Source: Alphaproteobacteria bacterium
GTDB taxonomy: Bacteria; Pseudomonadota; Alphaproteobacteria; Micavibrionales; UBA1664
Direction of reading: 5' to 3'
Assembly: GCA_018969935.1 (NCBI GenBank)
Contig: JAGWXJ010000074.1
Location: 1-9,119 of the forward strand
Length of the DNA: 9,119 nt
The position numbers were made by a program, and so were the translations under genes. A model generated the notes under the pieces. The model was not told where the DNA came from, searched no databases, and saw only the letters and a list, made by a program, of their open reading frames with translations. This document shows, piece by piece, positions 1-7,384 of this stretch; position 1 is the stretch's first letter, and each line of letters starts with the position of its first letter.

Positions 1-19
1 TCATTTGGGCTGCAGTCAT
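1..19 (-). CDS. 5' end of a further minus-strand gene, cut by the window edge
   Basis: An ATG at 19-17 opens a frame reading M-T-A-A-Q-M before the window ends, too short to identify. The call rests on context: a sigma70-like promoter at 89-61 points at it, the preceding gene has its own terminator, and all other genes run in this direction. The predicted leader is about 35 nt. No purine-rich Shine-Dalgarno is visible; the bases before ATG are GCAC, similar to other starts in this window. In related alphaproteobacteria rluC is often followed by a HAD hydrolase or an ATP12-type assembly chaperone gene, but six residues cannot decide this. Confidence 0.35.
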
Positions 20-60
20 GTGCGGTACCGTAAGGGAGGGTTGGATAGGTTCAACGCGCC

Positions 61-89
61 ATTATACCTACAGAAAATCCGCTTGTGAA
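61..89 (-). promoter_or_regulatory. Sigma70-type promoter inside the rluC terminator
   Basis: Read on the minus strand there is a -35 element TTCACA (89-84, five of six consensus bases), a 17-bp spacer and a perfect -10 element TATAAT (66-61). Transcription should start near position 54, giving a leader of roughly 35 nt before the ATG at 19. The -35 box lies in the loop of the hairpin at 74-99, so the stop signal of the rluC operon and the start signal of the next unit share the same DNA. Alphaproteobacterial promoters often have weaker -10 boxes than this, so the match is notable, but it is only a sequence match. Confidence 0.5.
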
Positions 90-99
90 TGCGGGTTTT
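74..99 (-). terminator. Hairpin terminator after rluC
   Basis: Eight bases after the rluC stop codon, the minus strand has AAAACCCGC, the 8-nt loop ATTCACAA, then GCGGATTTT. This is a 9-position stem with one A-C mismatch, and the 3' arm ends in four T. Read on the plus strand the mismatch becomes a G-U pair, so the hairpin could also stop transcription coming from the left. It probably ends the long co-directional gene series. The U-run is short, so efficiency may be partial. Confidence 0.55.
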
Positions 100-107
100 A
101 CAAGGGG

Positions 108-1013
108 TTAGCCAATGCCAAGGGCTTTGGCCTGCGCGGTAAATTCAGCGGGTACCGGTGCCAGTATGGTCATGGGCTTGCCGGTTTTGGGGTGCATAAG
201 GGCAATTTCATGGGCATGTAGGTAAAAGTGCTTGCCTGCCTTGGCCCCGTATTTCACATCCCCCCATAAAGGAAAACCTGAAAGCGAGGCATGCACGCGT
301 ATCTGGTGTGTACGCCCCGTAAGTGGCCAAAATTCAACAATTGCGGCCCGTCCATCAGGGGCGGTTGTACGTGTCGCATAATCGGTAATGGCGCTTTTGC
401 CGGCTTCGTCATCGCGCTGCACTTTCTCCATATCGGGGCCAGACATGCCTTTGGCAAGCGGCGCGTCAATCCGCCCTTTGGGCTTGGCCGGGGCGGGTGC
501 GGTAATGGCAAGGTATGTCTTTTCAATATCGCGGCCTGCAAAAGCCTCCGTTAGCCTGCGCGCGCACTCCGATGACCGCGCAAGCAGCAATATGCCCGAT
601 GTTTCGCGGTCAATACGGTGCACAAGCTTTGGTCGCACACCGTTGGGGCCTGTAAGGGCGTCCAGCATGCCGTCCACATGGCGGGTAATACCGCTGCCGC
701 CCTGTACCGCAAGGCCCGATGGCTTGTTGATGGCAACCATATCCTCGTCCTCGTAAATCACGAGGCCGCGCATGAATTCGCGGTCTTTGTCATTTGTTAC
801 CTTTTCGGCAACCTCGGCGTTTGAAAGCATGGGGGGCAAGCGCAATTCCTGCCCCGCTATCAGGCGCGTATCGGGTTTTGCACGTTTGCCGTCTACGCGC
901 ACTTGCCCCGTGCGTAAAAGTTTTTGCATTTGCCCGAAACCGACATCGGGAAAATTTTTCTTCAGCCAGCGGTCAAGGCGTTGCCCGTCATCATCGGGCT
1001 TGACAGTCGTCAT
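108..1013 (-). CDS. rluC: RluC-family 23S rRNA pseudouridine synthase
   Basis: A 301-aa cytoplasmic RNA-modifying enzyme that isomerises uridine to pseudouridine; RluC proper acts on large-subunit rRNA near the peptidyl transferase centre (U955, U2504 and U2580 in E. coli). An S4-like RNA-binding domain spans about residues 1-60 (RLDRWLKKNFP, then GQVRVDGKR near 36-44). The catalytic domain follows, with NKPSGLAVQGGSG at 97-109, the active-site motif HRIDRETSG at 132-140 (catalytic Asp135) and GRTHQIRVH at 233-241. The length is normal. An in-frame ATG lies nine codons upstream, but I chose the one at 1013: it gives the normal N-terminus and forms an ATGA overlap with the crcB stop, which suggests translational coupling. 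The GGSG motif favours RluC over RluD; the exact target uridines are inferred from the family. Confidence 0.9.
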   Translation of the reverse strand: MTTVKPDDDGQRLDRWLKKNFPDVGFGQMQKLLRTGQVRVDGKRAKPDTRLIAGQELRLPPMLSNAEVAEKVTNDKDREFMRGLVIYEDEDMVAINKPSGLAVQGGSGITRHVDGMLDALTGPNGVRPKLVHRIDRETSGILLLARSSECARRLTEAFAGRDIEKTYLAITAPAPAKPKGRIDAPLAKGMSGPDMEKVQRDDEAGKSAITDYATRTTAPDGRAAIVEFWPLTGRTHQIRVHASLSGFPLWGDVKYGAKAGKHFYLHAHEIALMHPKTGKPMTILAPVPAEFTAQAKALGIG

Positions 1014-1375
1014 CGGTAAAGGCGCAGGCCAATGGCGCACGCTCCGAGAGAAAGAATAAGGGTTACGCCAATATACACGGCAGCCAGCAAGGGTTTGCGG
1101 TCATAAAGCATTAGCACATCAATCGAGAATGCGGAAAAGGTGGTAAACCCGCCAAGCAACCCGACGGTCAGAAATAGCCTGAGGGTCTGGTCCAGCGGGC
1201 CACGTGCTTCAAAGGTGGCGATAGTCGCGCCAATAAGGAAGCACCCCAAAACATTCACGATAAGCGTTGCGAAGGGGAATGCGTTGCCCAGCAGTTTCGG
1301 GGCGAATATGCCGACCCCATAACGCAGCGCGCTGCCTAGCGCACCGCCTGAAATTACAGCCAAAAGATTCATCAT
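1010..1375 (-). CDS. crcB: CrcB/Fluc fluoride ion channel
   Basis: A 121-aa inner-membrane protein of the CrcB/Fluc family. These work as antiparallel homodimers that let fluoride leave the cytoplasm. Four hydrophobic segments are visible at about residues 3-22, 34-55, 66-88 and 97-117. Family signatures are GGALGSALRYG (10-20), the pore asparagine in IVNVLGCFLIG (Asn41), and GLLGGFTTFSAFS (72-84), which carries the polar track Thr-Thr-Phe-Ser and the two Phe-box phenylalanines (80 and 83). It is a single full-length gene, as expected for the homodimeric form rather than paired genes. Two ATG codons are adjacent; the first (1375) overlaps the upstream stop as ATGA. No fluoride riboswitch can precede it, because the sequence in front is coding, so it is probably expressed with the operon rather than induced by fluoride. 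Confidence 0.95.
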   Translation of the reverse strand: MMNLLAVISGGALGSALRYGVGIFAPKLLGNAFPFATLIVNVLGCFLIGATIATFEARGPLDQTLRLFLTVGLLGGFTTFSAFSIDVLMLYDRKPLLAAVYIGVTLILSLGACAIGLRLYR

Positions 1376-2268
1376 TGCATAGCTCCTACACCAAAAATCC
1401 AGCCCTCGGTCCGCAACCGCGCGTCATCCGATGGATACGCATATCGTGGGGGAACCTCTTTGCCGCGTCCACACAAAAAGCGTAAGCCAGCTGCTGCAAT
1501 AATCGCATCAGCCGCATGGTCGCTGATATCTGCGTTAGGCGCATCGGAGGGTCCGGCCCCAAGCTTCGCCAACACTTTATCAAGTTCAGCAGTCTTTGTA
1601 ATTTTGGCGTTACCCATACCGGCTAGCCTTATAAAAAGCCGCGGATAGATTTCGCTCACAACCACGGTAGCCTTGTTCTGCTTTTCCTTATCATCAAATG
1701 GCCAGAAGGCTACGCGGTGCCCGCAACTTTTTTGCAAGTCATGGGCAAGCCTCATGCCTGCAAGCCCGCCTTTGCCAACCTGCTTGCTATACACAAGCTT
1801 GAAAGGGCTCTCCGGCCATCCGTATCCAGAATCGCCGCAAGTTTGTTCGGTAAGCCGTCTGGGCGGGGCAAAAACGGCAGGCCTGTGCAATTCTGTCCAG
1901 AAATACGGGGCATAACGCGGGTCACGCCAGAAGTTCCGCGCAAAATAGTTTGGCAAATCCCTGTTGGCGGCATCTACATGCGCCCACTGTTCATAGGCGG
2001 TGTGCCCTGTGCCGAAATGGGCTTCACTGACAGCCCGTGCATACCCGAAGTTGCAGTCAATCCCTACAAGAACGCGTTTTGAACCTTCCGCGAGTTGCTT
2101 GATGTACTTGCCAACATCGGCGCGTGACCAGTATCCGCTTTTATGTGGGCCGCTAATTACGGATGGGCAAAGGGCGTCATGGCGGCAAGCCGCAACGGCT
2201 ATGCTTTTTGTATAAACCGTTTCGGCGCCCGACCAGTCTATGGCAATAAAGCTGTCGAAATTGCGCAT
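1372..2268 (-). CDS. DUF429-like predicted RNase H-fold protein
   Basis: A 298-aa soluble protein that I place tentatively in the DUF429-like group of predicted RNase H-fold nucleases. Strand-ending acidic residues sit where this fold keeps its metal ligands: IAIDWSGA (Asp11), VLVGIDCNFGYA (Asp71), VVSEIYPRLF (Glu206) and ISDHAADAIIAAAGLR (Asp250, Asp254). A C-terminal EGWIFGV matches the usual end of such proteins. There is no signal peptide or membrane segment. The open frame could begin at 2304, but I chose the ATG at 2268: it sits directly before the first beta strand and shares a base with the rarA stop (TGATG), a re-initiation arrangement. The gene ends in an ATGA overlap with crcB. Nuclease activity is inferred from fold motifs only; the substrate is unknown. 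Co-translation with rarA hints at, but does not prove, a role in DNA metabolism. Confidence 0.7.
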   Translation of the reverse strand: MRNFDSFIAIDWSGAETVYTKSIAVAACRHDALCPSVISGPHKSGYWSRADVGKYIKQLAEGSKRVLVGIDCNFGYARAVSEAHFGTGHTAYEQWAHVDAANRDLPNYFARNFWRDPRYAPYFWTELHRPAVFAPPRRLTEQTCGDSGYGWPESPFKLVYSKQVGKGGLAGMRLAHDLQKSCGHRVAFWPFDDKEKQNKATVVVSEIYPRLFIRLAGMGNAKITKTAELDKVLAKLGAGPSDAPNADISDHAADAIIAAAGLRFLCGRGKEVPPRYAYPSDDARLRTEGWIFGVGAMQ

Positions 2269-3578
2269 CAGGAACCGCGCTTTTTGGCCCTTATCGAAGC
2301 CCATTCCGCAAGGCGCGACTTTATTTCCTTTTCAAACCCGAAACCGCGCGGGTCATAAAACTGTTCGCGCGCCATCCCGTCGGGGAAATAGTTTTGCCCT
2401 GAAAAGCCTTCTTCCGTATCGGGGTCGTAAACATATCCTGCGTGGTATCCCGCATCTTTCATCAGCTTGGTCGGAGCATTCAAAATATGTTTGGGCGGCA
2501 TCAACGAGCCTGATTTTTTTGCAAATGCCTTGGCTGCGTTATAGGCCACATAGGATGCATTCGATTTAGGCGCTGTCGCGAGATACAAAAGGGCCTCCGC
2601 TAGCGCAAGCTCGCCCTCGGGGCTGCCAAGGCGTTCATAGGTGTCCCATGCGGCAATCGTAAGCGGCAAGGCTTGCGGCGATGCAAGGCCGATATCCTCA
2701 ACGGCCATGCGCACAAGGCGGCGCGCGATATAGCGCGGGTCCTCGCCGCCGTCCAGCATACGGCAAAACCAGTACATCGCGGCATCGGGGTCGGATCCGC
2801 GGACAGATTTATGCAGCGCCGATATGAGGTTGTAATGCCCTTCGTCCTTTTTGTCGTAGAGCGGTGCGCGTTTTTGCACGATGCGTATAAGCGCATCGCT
2901 GTTCACCATGTCATTCGGTTTTGTCTGCGCAAAAATCTGCTCGGCCATGTTGAGCATGTAACGCCCGTCGCCATCCGCCATGGCCTTCAGGCTGGCGCGC
3001 GCGGGCGCATCCAGCGGCAAGGTGCGGCCTGTTTGTGCTTCGGCGCGCGTGATGATTTTTTCAAGCGCCGCATCATCCAGCCTGTTCAGAATAAAAACGG
3101 CACAGCGCGAAAGCAAAGCGGCATTCAACTCGAAGGAGGGGTTTTCCGTGGTGGCGCCAACCAGCAAAATCGTGCCGTCTTCCACGTAAGGCAAAAACGC
3201 ATCCTGCTGCGATTTGTTGAAGCGGTGGATCTCGTCCACAAAAAGCAGGGTCTTGCGCCCTTGTTCGGCGCGCATCTTTGCTTCTTCGAAAACGCGGCGT
3301 AAATCCGCAACACCGGCAAAGATGGCCGATAGCTGCACAAAATAGTAATCGCTACCCTCGGCCAGTATGCGGGCAAGAGTGGTTTTGCCGCATCCGGGCG
3401 GGCCCCATAAAATAAGCGATGTCAGCGCCTTGTTCTCGACCATACGGGCAAGGGGCCCGTCGGGCCCCAGCAAATGGTCCTGCCCCACAATGTCGGCAAG
3501 CGCCTGCGGGCGCAAACGGTCGGCAAGCGGGCGGCTGTCCGCCTTCAAGGGTTCAAACAGGGTATTGGTTTGGGGCAT
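2268..3578 (-). CDS. rarA: Replication-associated recombination protein A (AAA+ ATPase)
   Basis: A 436-aa cytoplasmic AAA+ ATPase of the RarA/MgsA/WRNIP1 family, which acts at stalled replication forks and interacts with SSB. Visible elements are the N-terminal RPLADRLRPQALADIVGQ (16-33), Walker A GPPGCGKTT (59-67), Walker B LLFVDEIHRFNKSQQDAFLP (111-130), sensor 1 GATTENPSF (141-149) and the arginine-finger motif LLSRCAVF (155-162). After the ATPase core come the RarA-type helical lid and tetramerisation regions, with DPDAAMYWFCRMLDGGEDPR and the family-typical AKKSGSLMPPKHILNAPT and GYVYDPDTEEGFSGQNYFPD. The length is normal and all key residues are present. It starts 12 nt after the degP stop, with GGGG close to the ATG, and its stop overlaps the next start by one base. 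RuvB shares the fold but not the C-terminal motifs. Confidence 0.97.
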   Translation of the reverse strand: MPQTNTLFEPLKADSRPLADRLRPQALADIVGQDHLLGPDGPLARMVENKALTSLILWGPPGCGKTTLARILAEGSDYYFVQLSAIFAGVADLRRVFEEAKMRAEQGRKTLLFVDEIHRFNKSQQDAFLPYVEDGTILLVGATTENPSFELNAALLSRCAVFILNRLDDAALEKIITRAEAQTGRTLPLDAPARASLKAMADGDGRYMLNMAEQIFAQTKPNDMVNSDALIRIVQKRAPLYDKKDEGHYNLISALHKSVRGSDPDAAMYWFCRMLDGGEDPRYIARRLVRMAVEDIGLASPQALPLTIAAWDTYERLGSPEGELALAEALLYLATAPKSNASYVAYNAAKAFAKKSGSLMPPKHILNAPTKLMKDAGYHAGYVYDPDTEEGFSGQNYFPDGMAREQFYDPRGFGFEKEIKSRLAEWASIRAKKRGS

Positions 3579-3590
3579 GGCCCCATATAT

Positions 3591-5009
3591 CTAGCGCAGA
3601 ATAAGCGTTTGGTCACGCCCGCCGCGGCGGATGGTCAAAACCCAGCCGCGCCTTGCATCGTAATTGGCCAAAAGGCCCTCGAGTTTGCTGGTATCCGTCA
3701 CACGGCGGTTGCCGATGGCAATAATGCCGTCACCCGCCTCAAGGCCCACTTGGTCGGCATTGCTTCCATCCAGTACGGAATACACGACAACGCCGTCTTC
3801 CTGCCCTTCAAAACCGAGTTCTTCGATAATGGCAGGTGATACGTTCACAATCGTAGCGCCCTGCAGGATGTTCTGGCCCTTCACGGTAACAGGCGCGCGG
3901 CTTGGTATTTCAGGTGGTGGCGATGCCGTAAATTCAATAGCTACATCGCTGCCGTCACGCTTGATGCCGAAGCTGGTATGGGTGCCAATGGGCAGTGTGG
4001 CAATACGGTAGCGCAGTTCTTCGGCGTCACGCACGTCACGCCCGCCGATAGATGTAATAAGGTCCCCGCGTTTGAGGCCCGCTTCTTCGGCAGGGCCGCC
4101 TTCCGCAACGTCCGATACAAGCGCGCCGCGCGGATGTTCAAGCCCCATGGAGGCCGCAATATCGGCGGTTACGCTCTGGGCGGTAAACCCGAGCCATGGG
4201 CGGACAACGCCTGTCTTGGAAACATGGCCGCTGTTTTCGGCGTCAATAACCGCGTGGACCATTTCGGCAGGGATGGCAAACCCGATACCAAGCGAACCTC
4301 CGCTTTTTGAAAAGATGGCCGAATTGACACCAACAACGCTGCCGTCCATAGCCACAAGCGGCCCGCCTGAGTTACCGGGGTTGATGGCGGCATCGGTCTG
4401 GATAAAAAAGTCGTAATCGTTGATGTCGGTATTGGACCGCGCAAGGGCCGATACAATACCGCTCGTCACGGTTTGCCCGACGCCGAACGGGTTGCCAACG
4501 GCTATTACAATATCGCCAACCTCAAGCCCTTCGCTATTGCCAAGCCTGACGGTAGGTAGGGTTTTGCCCTTGGGGTCGATGCGCAAAAGGCCAAGGTCGC
4601 TTGGTGTATCTACCAGCACGGTCTTGGCTTCGAATTCCTCGCCGTCATTCATGGCGACAACGATTTCCTGCGCGTCCTTGATAACATGCGCATTGGTAAC
4701 AATCAGGCCGGAAGTATCGATAATAAAGCCTGAACCCAGCGATTGCTCGACACGCTTGCGCATGGGCGTAAACCCTTCAAAGAAGGGCGCAAAAAACGGG
4801 TCATCCGCAAACGGGTTCATGGCCCCGCGTGCAACCACGCGCTTTGTGTAAATATTCACAACGGCGGGGGCCACCTGCTTGACCACAGGCGCATAGGAAA
4901 GCTTTACCTGCTGCTCCGATTGCGGGACTGCAACGGGTGCAGCATCCTGCCCAAGGGCAGGCGCGGCAATGGTAATTGCAAGGGCGATGGCCATATAAAG
5001 GCGCTTCAT
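3591..5009 (-). CDS. degP: DegP/HtrA (Do family) periplasmic serine protease
   Basis: A 472-aa secreted protease and chaperone for misfolded envelope proteins. The N-terminus MKRLYMAIALAITIAAPALG is a signal peptide with probable cleavage before QDAAPV. The chymotrypsin-like domain carries the full triad: His108 in VTNAHVIKD, Asp138 in TPSDLGLLRI and Ser214 in NPGNSGGPL. Two PDZ domains follow at about 270-362 (RPWLGFTAQSV, GGPAEEAGLKRGDLI) and 384-472 (DGSNADQVGLEAGDGIIAIG). A TTG start ten codons upstream would add MPKWATTYRG before the signal peptide, so I prefer the ATG at 5009. The loop after the mature N-terminus is short (PFFAPFFEGF), so DegQ-like is possible. It lies 33 nt after the 767-aa orphan and 12 nt before rarA, so it is probably in one transcript. 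No RpoE-type promoter was recognised in the short gap. Confidence 0.96.
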   Translation of the reverse strand: MKRLYMAIALAITIAAPALGQDAAPVAVPQSEQQVKLSYAPVVKQVAPAVVNIYTKRVVARGAMNPFADDPFFAPFFEGFTPMRKRVEQSLGSGFIIDTSGLIVTNAHVIKDAQEIVVAMNDGEEFEAKTVLVDTPSDLGLLRIDPKGKTLPTVRLGNSEGLEVGDIVIAVGNPFGVGQTVTSGIVSALARSNTDINDYDFFIQTDAAINPGNSGGPLVAMDGSVVGVNSAIFSKSGGSLGIGFAIPAEMVHAVIDAENSGHVSKTGVVRPWLGFTAQSVTADIAASMGLEHPRGALVSDVAEGGPAEEAGLKRGDLITSIGGRDVRDAEELRYRIATLPIGTHTSFGIKRDGSDVAIEFTASPPPEIPSRAPVTVKGQNILQGATIVNVSPAIIEELGFEGQEDGVVVYSVLDGSNADQVGLEAGDGIIAIGNRRVTDTSKLEGLLANYDARRGWVLTIRRGGRDQTLILR

Positions 5010-5042
5010 GCCCCTATATGTAGTAGCCCATTTTGGCAAAAT

Positions 5043-7346
5043 CTAGGCGATGGCGGGGGTCGCCCCGCCGCTACGTTGGTAAACGGGCCCGACAGCACGC
5101 AAAAGAGCATCTGTAACGGCATTTATTTTGGGGGCGTCTATGCACCCGTCACCGTCAATTTTCCATCCGCCTGCAATCCTGACATACGGCGACAGTGCCT
5201 CGAGAATGGCGCGTCGCTCCGATATGTTTCCGACTTTGAAGCCCATAAGTTCGCGGTCTTGCGCGCGCGAAACAAGCGATTGCCGCAAGGCCATGCGCTT
5301 GTTGGCCAGATTGGCAAGGTCGATATTTTTTAAGAAGTCTGGATGCCTGATGTATCGCTCCACGACATCGCGCACCGCCCTATTGCGGTGCTCCTGCGGT
5401 ACACTGACAATATCTCGGATCGTCCAGTGTCCCATCGGCCCTTGGGGTTCAAGCAGGCATGCAATGGCGCATGTGCGCGCGTCATTGCTGCGCACGCTGA
5501 CAAAGTGGATGGGCTCCTTTGCTATCCTGTGTCCGCTTTGCATGATGGTGAAGTCACGCAAATCAAGGCATTCCTTCAGCAGCTCGTCCATGCGGCGTAT
5601 AGGCACAACGCTATCGAATTCATCAATGCCGTGGATTTCAGGCAAGGACGGGAAGGGGTACTGGATCCCGTTCTCGAATAGTCTGTTGGAATAGATGCGG
5701 TCCTTGACCGCCTCGTCCCAGTCATGGCGGTGGACGGCAAATTCATGCGCTGTTTCAAGCAGGCGAAGCGCCGATACGCCCTCGAAAATAACACCTAGAA
5801 AACTCTGTTCTTCGTTAAATCTCTCAATCGCGCGGCGTTGCGGTTTGCTGAGTGTACCTGCAATTTCACGGCGCGACGCGCTATCCGCAGATACCATGTG
5901 GAAGATATGTTGTAGCGGTATATTGATGCCACGCTTCTTGCTGGCGACAACAATCTTGGGCACAAGTACCGATGCAACAATACGTGCCTTCCAGTCAAAG
6001 AGATTGGATATACTCGCGTATCTATAGTGGTCGCGTAAGGTAAAATAACGATAAATCGTTTGCTCTGGTGTCTGGTCACCTGTGTTCATCAGGTCGCGCA
6101 ATACACGGATGGTATCGCGGCCGACTATCGGCGCAATGCCCTGCGCTGCATCAACAAGTGTTGCAAGTTTATCCCATTCGGCAGGCGTCTGCGGGTCCGG
6201 GAAGAGTCCCCCAAGCTGTTCAAGATAGTACCCCAACTGCTTCACGCGTTCGGCATTTCCCGTGCCGATATTCGCCTCGCGCAATGATTTGTAAAATGCA
6301 AGGCGCTCCGGCTTTGTAACGCCAAAATAATGCGTAACGACTCTATCTGGGTTGAAACCGCCCTGCGCCATACCCAGCAGTTCATGTGTCGAAAGTGTAC
6401 GGTCCTGCATCAGCAAAATGATGGGGCAGGCGCGTGCTGCCTGCCGCCATAGGGCTGATGCTTCGGGCTTCTTGTTTCTGGTAAGGAGCGAATAGTTACG
6501 CGTGGTAACGCCTGAAGGATTGATGCTTAGGATATCGATAACATCGCCATTCAGCCTGCCTTTGATTTCCTGCAAAAGGTCTTTGCAGGCTTCCGCCATG
6601 GCTTCGTCGAAATCCTGCAGGCAGTGCTGTAACAGTTTTTTAATGAAGGCGCGTTTGGGCATGTCTTCGGCGCGTGTTCCAATCACTTCCTCTGCATCTT
6701 TCAGCATTTCGGCAATCACGGCATCGCGGCCCGCATTGGCCCCATAAAAACGGTTATGTTCCGTGTTTACGATAAAACGCATGTCGGACACCCATTCCGA
6801 TGAACTGCGTATATGCCTGACAAGCCTGTCCAGCATGCGGTGCTTTTCAAACAGGGCATCAAAACGCCCGTCTGTCGTGCTCGTGGTTGTGAACATATCG
6901 GCAAATTTGCCGCCAAATGTTTCCAGCTTGTCGCGGGGGTCGGTTTTGCCCGATTTGCGTTTGCTATTCAGTTTGCTGAGTGTTGTATGCGCATTGGCAT
7001 GGCGCCCGAATAACTCTGAATCATCCGGCAGGCGTGTGGCATCCAGCATTTCAAGCCTGCCTTCCGTATCAACGGATATAAGCCTGTAGGCATAAGGCCC
7101 GCCACGCATGCAACCAAAGCTGAACACGTAGTGGGTTATGCTGGTATCCTGCCGCTTGCCACCAATTGGCTTGGTTATTTTTCTGGGCACCATTGCATTA
7201 GCATGCCGCAAAAAGGCCGGCATGATGGCAGCCATAAAAGTAACGGGGTCTATGCGTAGTGTGTCGTCGTCAAGCTCCCGCAGAAGCGGTTCGAATACAC
7301 GCCACGCGGGCGGTGGCGCGAATGAGTCGAAAGCGGATTTTGACAT
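5043..7346 (-). CDS. Large protein of unknown function (767 aa), possibly PcfJ-like
   Basis: An intact 767-codon frame that I do not recognise. It has no signal peptide or membrane segment, so it is probably cytoplasmic. The N-terminal 200 residues include a basic stretch near 127-140 (LNSKRKSGKTDPRDK region). The middle is mixed helical, with RLNGDVIDILSINPSGVTTR (264-283) and a hydrophobic strand ACPIILLMQD (306-315). Residues 585-665 show the spacing seen in PcfJ-type domains: a leucine/cysteine pair (ELLKECLDL), a glycine before a strand, an arginine strand (FVSVRSNDARTCAIACLL), then GHWTIRDIVSV and an arginine-rich helix. The diagnostic His-Cys pair of PcfJ is not clear, so this is a weak guess. 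No Walker, helicase, methylase or nuclease motif is evident. The start at 7346 has GAGAAAG as a weak Shine-Dalgarno. It sits between fdx and degP with gaps of 38 and 33 nt, so co-transcription is likely. The long uninterrupted frame argues for real selection. Confidence 0.8.
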   Translation of the reverse strand: MSKSAFDSFAPPPAWRVFEPLLRELDDDTLRIDPVTFMAAIMPAFLRHANAMVPRKITKPIGGKRQDTSITHYVFSFGCMRGGPYAYRLISVDTEGRLEMLDATRLPDDSELFGRHANAHTTLSKLNSKRKSGKTDPRDKLETFGGKFADMFTTTSTTDGRFDALFEKHRMLDRLVRHIRSSSEWVSDMRFIVNTEHNRFYGANAGRDAVIAEMLKDAEEVIGTRAEDMPKRAFIKKLLQHCLQDFDEAMAEACKDLLQEIKGRLNGDVIDILSINPSGVTTRNYSLLTRNKKPEASALWRQAARACPIILLMQDRTLSTHELLGMAQGGFNPDRVVTHYFGVTKPERLAFYKSLREANIGTGNAERVKQLGYYLEQLGGLFPDPQTPAEWDKLATLVDAAQGIAPIVGRDTIRVLRDLMNTGDQTPEQTIYRYFTLRDHYRYASISNLFDWKARIVASVLVPKIVVASKKRGINIPLQHIFHMVSADSASRREIAGTLSKPQRRAIERFNEEQSFLGVIFEGVSALRLLETAHEFAVHRHDWDEAVKDRIYSNRLFENGIQYPFPSLPEIHGIDEFDSVVPIRRMDELLKECLDLRDFTIMQSGHRIAKEPIHFVSVRSNDARTCAIACLLEPQGPMGHWTIRDIVSVPQEHRNRAVRDVVERYIRHPDFLKNIDLANLANKRMALRQSLVSRAQDRELMGFKVGNISERRAILEALSPYVRIAGGWKIDGDGCIDAPKINAVTDALLRAVGPVYQRSGGATPAIA

Positions 7347-7384
7347 GCGCTTTCTCTAGCATGCGATTTTACGAAAAAGCAAAA

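Noticed and set aside
18..221. A 67-codon plus-strand frame at the left edge
   Set aside because: It crosses the terminator and the end of rluC, has no recognisable motif and conflicts with the minus-strand organisation.
1376..1440. Possible fluoride riboswitch before crcB
   Set aside because: The sequence is the coding end of the upstream gene, with an ATGA overlap and no intergenic leader, so there is no room for the aptamer.
2673..3302. A 209-codon open frame on the plus strand
   Set aside because: It lies entirely antisense to rarA, whose family motifs are unmistakable; the plus-strand product shows no recognisable domain and no start signal. It is a shadow of GC-biased codon use.
440..4600. 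Frequent GGCAAG/GCAAGG-like words on the plus strand, suggesting an uptake or dispersed repeat sequence
   Set aside because: They mostly correspond to Leu-Ala and similar codon pairs (CTTGCC) read on the minus strand, vary in flanks and have no regular spacing.
5010..5039. A TTG start for the DegP protease, ten codons upstream
   Set aside because: It would put ten extra residues before a complete signal peptide; the ATG at 5009 directly precedes Lys-Arg and the hydrophobic core.
7347..7384. Possible promoter in the AT-rich gap before the 767-aa gene (TAAAAT at 7371-7366 on the minus strand)
   Set aside because: A -10-like word is present, but no acceptable -35 element lies 16-18 bp upstream, so the gene is more likely read from the Fe-S transcript.
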